Origin: Chlorella sorokiniana
Taxonomy: Eukaryota; Chlorophyta; Trebouxiophyceae; Chlorellales; Chlorellaceae
Assembly (NCBI GenBank): GCA_025917655.1
Contig: CP084620.1
Location: forward strand, 372,001-436,000
Direction of reading: 5' to 3'
DNA length: 64,000 nt
This document shows, one piece after another, positions 46,201-56,900 of the stretch (position 1 is its first letter; each line of letters begins with the position of its first letter). A program made the translations under genes and the position numbers. The notes under the pieces are model-generated. The model was not told the DNA's origin. It did not search any database and saw nothing but the letters and a program-made list of their open reading frames with translations.

Positions 46201-49200
46201 GTGCGGCAGGACAAGCACCGCGGTACGCGCGCGCGCGCGGGGGGGGGGGAGAGGAGGGGGAGGAGGGGGCCATGGCGCCCATCGGTTGTAGCAACGATCG
46301 AGGGCACAGGCTGGTTTGCTCGAGCGCTCTGGCTGTCGCGCGGCGGAGGCAGCGCACGCGGGCCTTGGCCTGGGCCTTGAGTTGTACCTCAATATGAGGC
46401 CGTAGTACCGCCTCCGCCCTGCCCCCACGCGCAGAGCTGTTCAAGCTGGCGCATGCCGCGGATGCGGCGATCTTGGCTCTGCGGCTGATGGGCACAACCG
46501 AGCGGCGCAGCTGCCTGGAAGCCGCCATGCGCGCCGCGGGCAAGGCCATCACGTGCGTCGGCGGCCGTGCTGCGCGCGCTAGGCCCCTCTGTTACCCCCC
46601 ACCCCCACCCCCCACCCCACACACACCCACACACCGCCGTGCCCTGTCGGCGCGACCACGCTCCCCCGAAGGCCCCTGCTTCTGGCCGCGCAAGCCTCGA
46701 GGCGTCAGACGGCCAGAGCCGTTGTGCGTTGTCAACCCGCCTTGTTCCGTCTGCCCTGGCGTGCCTCTGCCCTGCTGCAGGGGCGGCATGGATGGCCTGG
46801 ATGCATTGGAGGGGGAGCTCACCTTCTTGGGGGACCACGCCGCCAGCCTGGAGCCTGTGATGAAAGACTGCCAGCGCAAGTCGGGTGCGCGGGGCATGCC
46901 GCACACGCACCTGCCCATGCCCAACCCTGCCTATGCCCCCTGAGCACTGTCATTGGCCCGCCTCACAAGCTACCCCGCCACCCCCACCACCACCACCACA
47001 CACATACACACCTCCCACCCCCAGAATTGGTGCGCGACAAGGACGCTTGCCCCTGGGCCGCCCAAGCCTCCGTGGTGCTGGCCCTGCTGGAAGAGCGGCC
47101 GGGGGAGGCGCCCGAGGCGGCGGCGCGGCGGCGCGCCGCGGTCGCCCGGAGCGCGTGGCGGCGGCGCTGGACGCGCTGCTGGACGGCATGACCACCCTGA
47201 GCCGGCAGGCGGAGCAGCAGGTGCAGGTGCTGGAAATGGCGGCGGTGGCGGCGCGCTGGCAGGCGCTGGATGTGATCAGGTGGGTTGGTGGCTGGGGTGC
47301 GTATAATGTGAGGAGGTCTGCGCGCGTGTGTGTGTGGTGGTGGGGGAGGACGGCGCGGGCGGGGGCATGCGCGTGTCAAGCGTCGCGGCGGCAGTGCCCG
47401 CCAAGGTCTTTAGAGCTTAGTACAAGCAGTGCCCGGGCACAACTCCCGGCGGGAGGTGCAGGCTGGGGGATGGAGGGGTGTACGGCAACCTCCTGTTTGA
47501 CGCTGCCCTCGCGGCGGTGAGCGCATCCCATGCCAGCAGCAACCTGCCCCCGCTGCGTTGGTGCTCCCGCCTTGCAGCCAGCTGCGCCAGGCCTGCGCCG
47601 TCAACCTGGCGGCGCCGCTGGAGGAAGCTGCCGCGCAGCTGGTGCTGGGCCGCCGTTGGGAGTCGGGAAGCCTGCAGTGGATGTTGAAGCGGCGCGGGCC
47701 AGTGCCGAAGCCGCGGCGGCCTCGCTGCTGGAGGAAGAGGAGCGGAAGAAGGAGGCTGAGCAGCAGAGGAAGCAGCAGGAGGAGGGAAGGCGGCGGGCGG
47801 CAGAAGCAAAGCGTAAGCAGGCGGAGGCGGAGGAGCGGGCGCGGCGCAAGCAGCAGCAGCGGGAAGAGGAGGCGGCGCGGAGGAAAAAGAGGCGGGAGGA
47901 GGAGGAGGCGGAGCGGCGGCGAGGGCAGCAGCGGCGCGAGGAGGCTCACCGGCGGGAGCTGGAGCGCTTGAAAGAGGCTGAGGAAGAGCGACGGCTTCAG
48001 CAGTGGCTGGCAGCCGGGCGCCGCAGGAAGAGGAGCAGTACAGCGAGTCAGGGGAGGACGAGGCTGATGCTGGCAGTACAGCCAGTACAGGCAGTACAGG
48101 CAGGACAGGCAGGACGCCTCGCCAGAGCCAACGCAGCAGGAAGCGTGGCGGCCGGAAGCGAAGGCTGAGGAAAGAGCAGCAGGCTGCGGCAGCCGCAGCC
48201 GGGGGGGCAGAGGGCGCGGATCGAGACCAGAGCGATGCACAGCAGGCAGCGAGCGGCGGTGGCGCCCCAGCTGTGCCGGAGCGGCCCGTTGCGCAGCCAC
48301 AGCATAGAGGCAATAGCGACGCCCCTGCCCGTACGGCCATCAGCTTTGCCGAGCCTGCAGCATCTGCCTCGCTTGGAAGCCAGGCACGCGGCACGACCTT
48401 CACTCAGCGCAAGCTAGACGCACAGGGACAGCTGCAGCCACGGCCAGGTGATGCGCCGCCTGCAGACCCAGAACAGGCAGGAGCAGCAGCCGCGGCAGCC
48501 GCACCGGAACCACTTTTCACCGCACATCAGCAGCTCCTGCCGACAGCAGCGGCGGCAGCGGCAGCGGCAGCAGCTGTGCCACAGCCTCCGCCAACTCTGC
48601 TGCAGCATCCGCCGCAGCTGTCAACGGAAGCGGCAGCAGCAGCTTGGCGAGTGAGTGCGCCGCCTGTGCCGCCGGCACCCGTGGCCTGGCCTGCCTCGGT
48701 ACACTTACCAGCAGCAGCGGCAGCGGCAGAGGATGCTGAGCTGGAGCGGGCCATGCTGGGGCTGGGGCTGGGCAGCAGCGGCGCCGCCGCCGCCGCACGG
48801 CCCGCCCGCAGACGGCTGGGCCGACCCAGCCACCGCGCTGCGCATCGCGGCACAAGCGGCTGCCCACAGGCTGCTCCCGGCGCTGGAGCAGCCCCCGCTG
48901 ACAACAGCACCCTCTGATGCGGCCTCATGGGCCGCTCGAGGGCACAACATTCCACCTGACGAGAGGCCAGCTGGGCAGCATGCCGAGGCACCACTGGCAA
49001 TGTGGTCAACTCCAAGCGAGCAGGGCAGCCCGCCGCCCGTGCGCACCCCAGACCCCACGCCCGCAGAAGCAGCAGCAGCCAGGGCAGCGACGGACTCGCT
49101 GCCGTTCCCGCCAGCCGCTGGGGCCACAGCCCGTAAAAGGCGGCGGCGCTGGCGCTGCCGGGCCTGCGCAACGAGGCCGGCGACTTCAACTGCTTTCTCA

Positions 49201-50685
49201 ACGTGGTGCTGCAGTGCCTGTGGCGCTGCGCCGACTTCCGGCGGCAGGTGGGAAAGCGCGAGGAAGCCTGCCACTCTGACGCCATCCATCATGCCTCGCT
49301 GAGTGGTGTGGGCTTCATCTGCTGCCGTGAACTCTCTGCTTTGCATTTGGCCCCCACCCCATCCCCCAACCTCGCCATTCCCACCCAATCCCACCACCCC
49401 TCCTGGAGCGCAGGTGCTGTCGTGGCCCCCTACTGTGTATCGAGCAGACCCTGTCTTGCTGAACTTAGCGACACTGTTCCAGGAGCTGACGCGTGCAGAC
49501 AGCGCCACATCCTCAGGCAGCTTGGTGCGGCACCAGCACGTCGTGATTGACCCCACGCCGTTGCGGGAGGCCATCAACGCGCTGCCTGGCCAGGAGTTCA
49601 AGCTGGGTGAGTGTTGCCTTGCTTTTAGACGATCAGAGAATGCCCTGGTTCTGCTGCCTTGCGTTCGTCCAATGTTCTGCATTCTCCTCATTGGCAGGCG
49701 AGATGAGCGATGCCGGCGAGCTGCTGCTGGTGCTGTTTGAGCACATGAAGGGCGTGGCGCCAGCGGTAGCAGGCACTGCTGTGGACGCTGTGTTTGGGCT
49801 GCGGGTGGCGGAAGCGGTGGAGTGCCAGAGCTGCGGGCGGGAGACGCAGCAGAGCAGCTACACCCAGGTATGCAGAGGAGTGCATCTGTTATGCATGCAT
49901 CCTGACAACGACTTTTGCACGTAGTGCCACGGTCAACTTCCTCCATTTCCCTGCAGTACTTCTTTAATTCTTTTGCTGCTGCGCTGCGCTCCTCACTGGC
50001 GGCTGGGCCAGACCCCGGCTTTGGCGCCCGCCTGCGCCGCATTGAGGACGAGCACAAGAAGTCGTGCGACACGGACGTTGGTGAGAGGACACAACACAAG
50101 CTTATGGCTGGTGTGAGGATTGTGTTGGCAGAGATTTCGAAGGGTGCATATTCACAGTTGGTCGTCTTTTCTCTCCCGCCACAGGCGGCTGCGGCACGCT
50201 GCACCCCGTGCGACAGGAGCTGGAGGGGGAGCCACCCCGTGTGTTTACGCTGCAGCTGGTGTGGGAGAGCCACGAGGAGGAGCCCGCTACTATCGGGGCC
50301 ACCCTCAAAGCTCTGGCGGAGCAGGTAGGGCACTCTTTGGCTGTACAGACGTGCCTGCTTTGAATCCTCTGCATGGCCTCTGTTGTCCGTCTGCGGCAGA
50401 GGATTTGTTGTTTCGTGGCTATCCTTTCTTCTCACTCCATCCCTGCAGATTGACCTGGGCCAGCTGTATGCCGACCTGATGCCGGGCACCCTGTACCGCC
50501 TGCGGGCCATGGTGTGCTACTACGGCCGCCACTACTCGGCGTTCGTGCATCTGCCGCAGTTGTCGCGGTGGGTGACGTTTGACGACAGCTCTGCTGGCTC
50601 CATTGGCTCGTGGAGTGATGTGCGGCAGCGGTGCGAGAGCGGGCGCGTACAGCCCAGCGTGCTGCTTTACGAGGCTGTCAGCTGA
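40225..50685 (+). CDS. DUF627/DUF629-type ubiquitin hydrolase, array copy C
   Basis: Exon 1 (40225-40281) encodes MAGGGKRKGNREGAGQPQK. Then LTLAEVQGAIRAAARRGQL, EKRLAAAADRVASLGPVAYQ, FDRQVEAELAADRL, KLRLADPPLDAIAKLLQRFG, a long helical exon (KLAQRLGKDIYKLEAGLPD, near 42180-42320), the signature exon (42887-43068), and a copy-specific acidic segment with CFFNEDELDALLPS and GFSDEELRRLFPEGF. PLLPPDRLLALYTFVAAAFG starts at 44394, a finger-like YCLPCRAAV lies near 45200, then CPWAAQASVVLALL, ALDVIR and LRQACAVNLAAPLEEA. The helix/linker exon ends in the USP domain at 49155-50685. Losses of one G at 42915-42917 and 44444-44446 break the frame against paralogues. In the USP region this is the cleanest copy: all exon lengths agree with the consensus. 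Confidence 0.88.
41562..41589 (+). repeat. GT microsatellite in an intron of copy C
   Basis: (GT)n with one GC interruption. Confidence 0.9.
46594..46635 (+). repeat. C run plus CA tract, intron of copy C
   Basis: CCCCAC repeats followed by ACAC; intronic. Confidence 0.88.
48072..48115 (+). repeat. Short minisatellite in the linker of copy C
   Basis: Repeats of a 9-10-nt unit close to CAGTACAGG, drifting to CAGGACAGG. Read in one frame it gives GSTASTGSTGRTGRT next to a basic stretch (RKRGGRKRRLRK). Confidence 0.85.
49155..50685 (+). other. USP-like catalytic domain, copy C (six exons)
   Basis: Exons: up to 49247, 49414-49606 (193 nt), 49698-49867 (170), 49957-50080 (124), 50185-50324 (140) and 50449-50685 (237). 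These lengths join without a frame break and give one continuous domain with NCFLN, ECQSCGRET, CDTDVGGC, CYYGRHYSAF and FDDSSA. It ends SVLLYEAVS. Confidence 0.93.
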
Positions 50686-50937
50686 GGCGCGGTGGCAGCA
50701 GCGCCCTGGCGGCCTGGCGGCGTGGGTGCCATGTGCTGCCTCTCCGATGCCGAAGCGATGCATGATTTTCCAACCCATCAGTCTGTAAAATCTCGACCTT
50801 GCTTTGCTTTAGAAGCGCGCGGCGCCGCAGGCTTGCGAGGTTGCTGATGGACCGTTCGGGGCTTTCGGCAGGCTCCTTTTGAGTCAGATGTGCCATCATA
50901 ATGGTTCAATTGACGTAGCTTGAAGCCCAGCGATCAG
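50686..50937. promoter_or_regulatory. Intergenic region, copies C to D
   Basis: 252 bp. TGTAA at 50784-50788, 99 nt after the stop of C, is a probable poly(A) signal. That leaves only about 150 bp for the promoter and 5' UTR of copy D. Confidence 0.6.
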
Positions 50938-53900
50938 ATGGTGAAATTCGGGAAGGGACGGGGCTTCGGCGCAGGCTTGGAGCAGGTCAGTAAGGTGAAT
51001 TCTATTTCGAGTGATGATTGCATTGCTGCTCGAAGGTGCCTCAGACGTATAGCCAAGGGGCGAGCGCCTCGAGGGCCGCCCGCCGCCGCTGGATGCGCCC
51101 CGTCCAGCTGCGCTTTCTCTTGCCACTCGCTCCTCGGAACTCACGTGCAGGCCGGCAATGGAGGCGACCCTGGAGCCAGCACTGCTGACAGGCATGACAA
51201 GGTGAGTTGCAGCTATTTGTGCGTGGCCGATCCGGGCCGCGCATTGTCGCCGTCACCGGCTGGGAGACACCCGCCTGCCTGCAGGTCAGGAACCACCTCC
51301 AAGCGAGGCTGCAGCCGCCCAACAGCAACCGCGCTTCCAGCAGCCGCAGCCGCGCAGTTAGAGCGCCTGCCTCCGCCACCACGGCGCTCTTGGGCGTTGA
51401 CCTCAGCATCCCACTGCCTGACCTCCGCCGCTGCCTGGAGGCTGGCGGCTCACGTGTCGGAGGGAGGCAGCGCGGCAACCAGGTGTGACTGCACACGCTC
51501 TTGGCACCCATGAACGCGAGCACAGGAATGCAAGCAGCGCTTGGCCTGGCATGCTGAGCTGCTCATCAGGAGCGATGCGGGAAGGTACTGCTTGAGCCGT
51601 ACCGCCTGCCCACCTGCCCGCAGGACAAACGCCTGGCTTGGGCGGCAGCCCAGCTGGCGCAGCTGGGGCCCGTGGCGTACCAGCACCCGGCGCGGCGGCT
51701 CCCATGGCCGGCGTGCCGCGCAGCGCGGAGCCGCTGCAAGGTTGGTGGGGCATGCAGCGGCGAGCGGGGGAGCGGTGCTGTTCTGGCCTGGCTCAGCAGC
51801 TGCAAGGCAACCCTCGCTTGCTGGACAGCCAGACGACGTGTGTCTCTTGCCTTTAGTTCTCCCTCGATTATGTCTGACCCAGCTGCTGCGTTCTCCTTTG
51901 CCTCCTCCCCTTCCGGCCACACCGGCAGATGCCGCCGAGTTTGACCGACAGCTGGAGTCGGCGCTGTCTGGCGGCGAGCGCTGGGAAAGCGCGGTGCGCG
52001 GGCACAGCTGGGGCCCTTGGGGCCCCTTCCGGCCGGTTTCAGCGTCGGCGTTGCTGCCCCTGCATTGTGTTTGCCTCACCAATCGGTCCCCACATTCTAA
52101 GTCCCATGCTTCTTTGTGTCTCCCCACTGTGCAGCTGAGCAAACACCGCACAGCAAGCAATGCGCTGGGTGCGCTCACAGCGGCGGCCGCCGCCTGCGGA
52201 CTCAGCCAGCAAGACGCGACGCCGCGGGTGGGTTCTGGGGGGCTGGCAGCGGAGGCCCTGGCAGCGAGGGTTGGGGGAGGCTGCTGTCTTGTGCAACCGA
52301 GCTTGCAAGACAACTTGAGGAAGCATCTGAGCGGACAGGTGGCTGGGGCAGCAGCTTTCCCGCACGCCGGGTGCTGCACGGCTGCCCGCGGCGCTTCACC
52401 GCGCGCTTCCCTTACCTCCACGCAGGGCCTACTGGCTGCCCCTGATGGGCCCCAGCCGCTGCTGCCCCGCGCCGACGCGCTGGCACGAGCGGCCGCCGTC
52501 GCGGGGCCCACCCCTGCATCAGCCGCCCCGCTGCTCCACCTCTCGCTGGGCTTGGACGAGCTGCTGCGCTGCCTGGACAGCGCCTCCTCCAGCAACGTCT
52601 TGTTAAGGCTGGGCGGCACGTGCTTACAGCTGGATGGAGCGATGGCCGAAATCCAGGACACGGTCCTCGGCGTGCTCGACAACCTGGGCACCATGCTGGC
52701 GGGCCGCGAGCGCTGGGCACGTCTGGAGGCCGCTGCAGCTCTTGCGCAGGACAGCGCCGGCGACGCAGGCAAGGCCGGGGTATGCTGCGTGTGAGGATGG
52801 GTGTGGGTGGGTGACTAGGTGGGTGACACAGGCAGAGGCGAGTGTGTGTGGAAGGTGGTTGAGGGGATGGAACAACAAATGGGCTGCCAACGTCGCAGCC
52901 AGCCTCTCTCAGCGCCCGCTGAGATGGCTCGGCTCAAAGGTCCCTGCCCCCCCCGTTGATGCCAGCTCTCGCAGCGGATTTTCACCGCCCCCCCGCCGCT
53001 TGCGTGCAGAGCTGATGGCTGATGCCGTGGCCCCGGCGCGTTCGCCTCACGCCTGCACCAAAAGCTGCCGGGCTTGGCCCACTTGACAGACGCAGACACG
53101 CAGGCGCGCAGGGCGCCACGTCAGCATGTGTTGCAGGGCAGCGCCACGCCAGCGCTGCTTCTTGCGCCGCACGTGCCTTCCAGTCTCCGTGCTCTTTGTG
53201 ATGATCGTGGTATTGCGTTGTGTCGCGCGCTGCAGGCAGACAGCGCGGCGGCGGCGGCGCTGCGGGGCCACCTGCTGCTGCAGCTGGTGCACCGGGCGTG
53301 GGAGGAGAAGCTGGAGGGAAACTGCGCGGCGCTGCAGGACCTGGTGCGCCCGCTGCAGCTCGCCATGGCCGACCCCGGCATCAAACCTGAACAGCTGGCC
53401 AACCTGGCAGCCGTGCTGGTGAGAGCGGCGCTCGGCTCACTTCCTCTCCTTGCTCTTGGCGTTTGCGGGGCTGCCCGACCGCGTACCTCTCGACGCCTTC
53501 ATCGCGCCGTCACCACCACATGCACTTCCTGAAGCAATGCATGCATTGATTGGGTGCCTGCAGGCCGGAGCCCCCTTCACCAGAAGCCTGAGGGACACGC
53601 TGTCCCACGTGCGGCTGCCCGCCGCCTCGGAGCGCCGCGGCTTGATGTGGCGCCAGATGGCACTCATCCTCCCGCTCCTGGCTGTCGAGTCGGCGGCGGC
53701 CCCCGCCCGCGACGGCAGCGGCGAAGAGGGGCGCGACTTGCAGGCGGAGGCTCTGGCAGCTGCCGCCATGGCCGCCGAACGGCCGCTGCCGCCCGACGTC
53801 GTCGCGCGGCTGGTGACGTCGAGGCGGCGCCAGCTGGCGCAGCGCCTGCTGCTGGGGCTGCACCGCCTGCAGGCGCGGCGGCGCCTGCCCTCCAGCACGC

Positions 53901-56900
53901 TGCGCCTGCTGCTGGAATGGGTGCCTGAAGCGGCAGCAGCGGCGACGACGCCCAGCCAGCCGGCGGGGCCTCCCGCGCCGACATTAGCAAGCAGGCAGGC
54001 ACAGGGCAGCGCTTCGCCGATGCCCAGCTCAGACGCTCTCATACAGGTTGGTGCGGGGACGAAGGGCGACGCAGAGCTCGCGTTGCTGCGGCCGCTGCTG
54101 CTGGGCTGAGCCAGCCCAAGCCCTGCGCCGCAAGCCCAGCCCCACATCCTCCGCCCCCCCCCCCCTCCCCCGGGCTTTCAGATCCCGCAGCTGCCGACCG
54201 ACTGCCTGCTGGCGCTCTACACCTTTGTGGCGGCGGCGTTCGGGCAGGCCTTTGCGACGCCGGAAGACCTGGGCGGGTGTCCCGCTGCAGAGGAGGCCGA
54301 GCTGTGGGAGCTTGGGGCGGCCGACTTTGCGGTGAGGGCTTTCAGTTGCAGTTTTGTGTGGCTTTGTGGCTGTGTGTGTGTGGTAAGGGGGTGGCGAGAG
54401 GGAGGGGGGTCTGTTCGATATCCTACTTGTGTTTCATGGGAATCAGGGCTCGTGCACGCTATGCTCTGCCACGTGCCTTGCCCACGCTGCCCCTGCGCTC
54501 TCTGCTGGCTCCTGCTTGCCCTCTGCTGCCCCTCATGCCCCCAGCGCCCCTTCCGACCCCCGGCTGGCAGGGTGCTGCCGCGACCAGCCTGGCGGGGCTG
54601 TCTTGGGAGGCGGGGCCCAGGCTGGGCGGCGGCGAGGGCGGCGGCGAGGACGGCGGCAGGCAGGTGGCCTCCAGCGAAGCGCGGCTGGGCCTCACTGCGT
54701 ACGCTGTGCAGCACGCTTTGCACCAGGTGAATCGGTGTGTGGGAGGGAGGACGGGTGGGTTGATGGGTGGGAGGGTGGATGGGTGGTGAGAAGTTGGTGG
54801 GTGCGGGGTTGGGGTGGTGGGTGGGTGCATACGGCGCGGGACCTACACCTGCGGGACCGCTGGTGGTTGGTTGAGGGCAAGACGCGGAGCACCTCCTGCC
54901 TCCCTGCCTCCTTCGAAGCTCCGCGTGCTGACCTGGCAGGAGAAGGGAAGCAGGAGGCGGGGCAGCTTGCCTGGGCCCCGCTGGCCTGCCCGCTGTCGCC
55001 GCTCACGCCTGTCTGCGTTCTGGCTCCCCCTGCCCCCACACCGGTACCGCAGGCCAGCTGGGCTCCGGGGCCAAGGCGCGGCCGTTGCAGGAACAGCCGC
55101 ACCTGCTGGCTGGTTGGTGCCCGCTGTGCCGTGCTGTGGTCACGCCCAACTGCCAGCTGGACCACCGTTTGGAGGGCGTGGCGGCGCTGGCAGCAGGCAC
55201 GCTCAAGATGCCGGCCGCCAGCATCCCGGCAGGCCGGCCCACGGCGCTGGCGGCCTGTGAGCGGCTGGCAGCAGGCGACTCTGTGCTGCCGGCTGAGGGC
55301 CGCGGTCGGGAGGTGGGTGCCAGCGGCACTCTGTCTCCCGCCTGCACAGCCTGGCTCTGCATTGTGGTGAAGGGGCTGCGCCTGCCTCTAACCTGGCCTG
55401 TGCCAAGAACACACTGGTGTGTGCACGAGCGCCCCCGGGCCACAAACACACACACACACCTGAACTCCTGACTATCGCCCAATTGCTGCGTGCGGCTTGC
55501 AGGCCGCGCAGCTGGCACGTGCCGGCCTGAATGCGCAGCAGGCGCACCCCGCGCTGGCCCTGCTGTGCCTCGCAGTGAGCCGCGCTGCTGCTGCCGCTGC
55601 CTGCATGCAGCGCGCTGCTCGTTCGGTGCCGGCTGGTCTTGGCTGCCGCTGGCCGCTCCTCCACGCCTGCAGTTGACCGCTCGCTTGGTGGCGGCTGACG
55701 GCGGCTGCCGCGGACGGGCCAGGCTGAGAGTCGCGTGCACGGCTGTTTTGGGAATGCCGCCTTCTCAGTCTGAGTCAACGCTGATCCATGCCGGTGCAGC
55801 GCACCGTTTCCACAAGCTGAGCGAAGCTCTCTGCCGCGACTGGAGCGAGGCTGGCGAGGGGCTGCAGCTTCTGCACAGTGCAGATGCCAGCCAGCTGCAG
55901 GTAGGTTTGAAGCACGCGAGTCAGCTCTGAATAAGATGCCTGCCACTGCCGCCGCTGCTGCGCCCTGCACTTCAGCTCGTGCCGTCCAGTGATGCATGCC
56001 ATGGCGTGTGCCTACCAGCCGGGGTTGCGTCATCGGCCCGCGCTGCTCAATCCTCTTTCAACGCCGCTTGACCCGGGGTTGGCGCCTGTCGAATGGTGGC
56101 GACAGTGTGCAGCCCGCGCTGTGCACTCTGCAGGGTGATCGGCTGGCGACGGTGGTGGCGGCCCTGGATCGCTCCAAAGGTGCGCCAGCTGGCGCGACAC
56201 AGCCTGCCCTGCTCGGCAGCCAGGCCCCAAAGTCCTTGAGCAACCATCGCCGCCGCTTCGTGGCAAGCAGGGAGCAGCCCGGAGACTGTGCCCGACCCCT
56301 TTCCACCCACTGTCCCTGCGCAGAGACGGCACGGCGGCTGCTCGTCGTGCGGCGTCTGCTGCTGCAGCTGGCGGCGTGTGGGCTGCGGGAGCGTTTGCGG
56401 GGCTTGCGACGGGACAAAGTGCTGGGAGGTATATGGGAGAACATCTACAGGTGAGAAGATGCGAGCGCGTATGAAGCAGCAGATGGATGCCGTGATGATG
56501 ACCATGTACCCTTGTGTGCCCACAGCAGCAACGGCCCAGCCTTGCCTGGCCGCCCGACAGCAGCAGGTGCCTGGCCTCACACGCCGATCCGACCCCTGCC
56601 CGTTACTGCCATCGCCGCCTTCACCACCCACCCAAGCCCTTTCCCTCGCTCCGCCTTGCAGCAAGAAGCCAACAGAGGCGGCCGGCAAGCAGCCAAAGGA
56701 GGCGGGCAGCAAGCAGAGGAAAGAGGCGGTCGGCAGGCGGTCAGAGGAGGTCGGGCCGCAGGCATCGGGCGCCAGACGGCCGCTGCTGCTGGACAGCACC
56801 GAAGAGAAGCTGCGGCAGTGCCAGGAGCAGCTGGGTGGGTGCTGGTGGCCCGGCTGGCGCTGCATGCACCGCGCTATGGGTGCTGCTCGCCCGCACCGAG

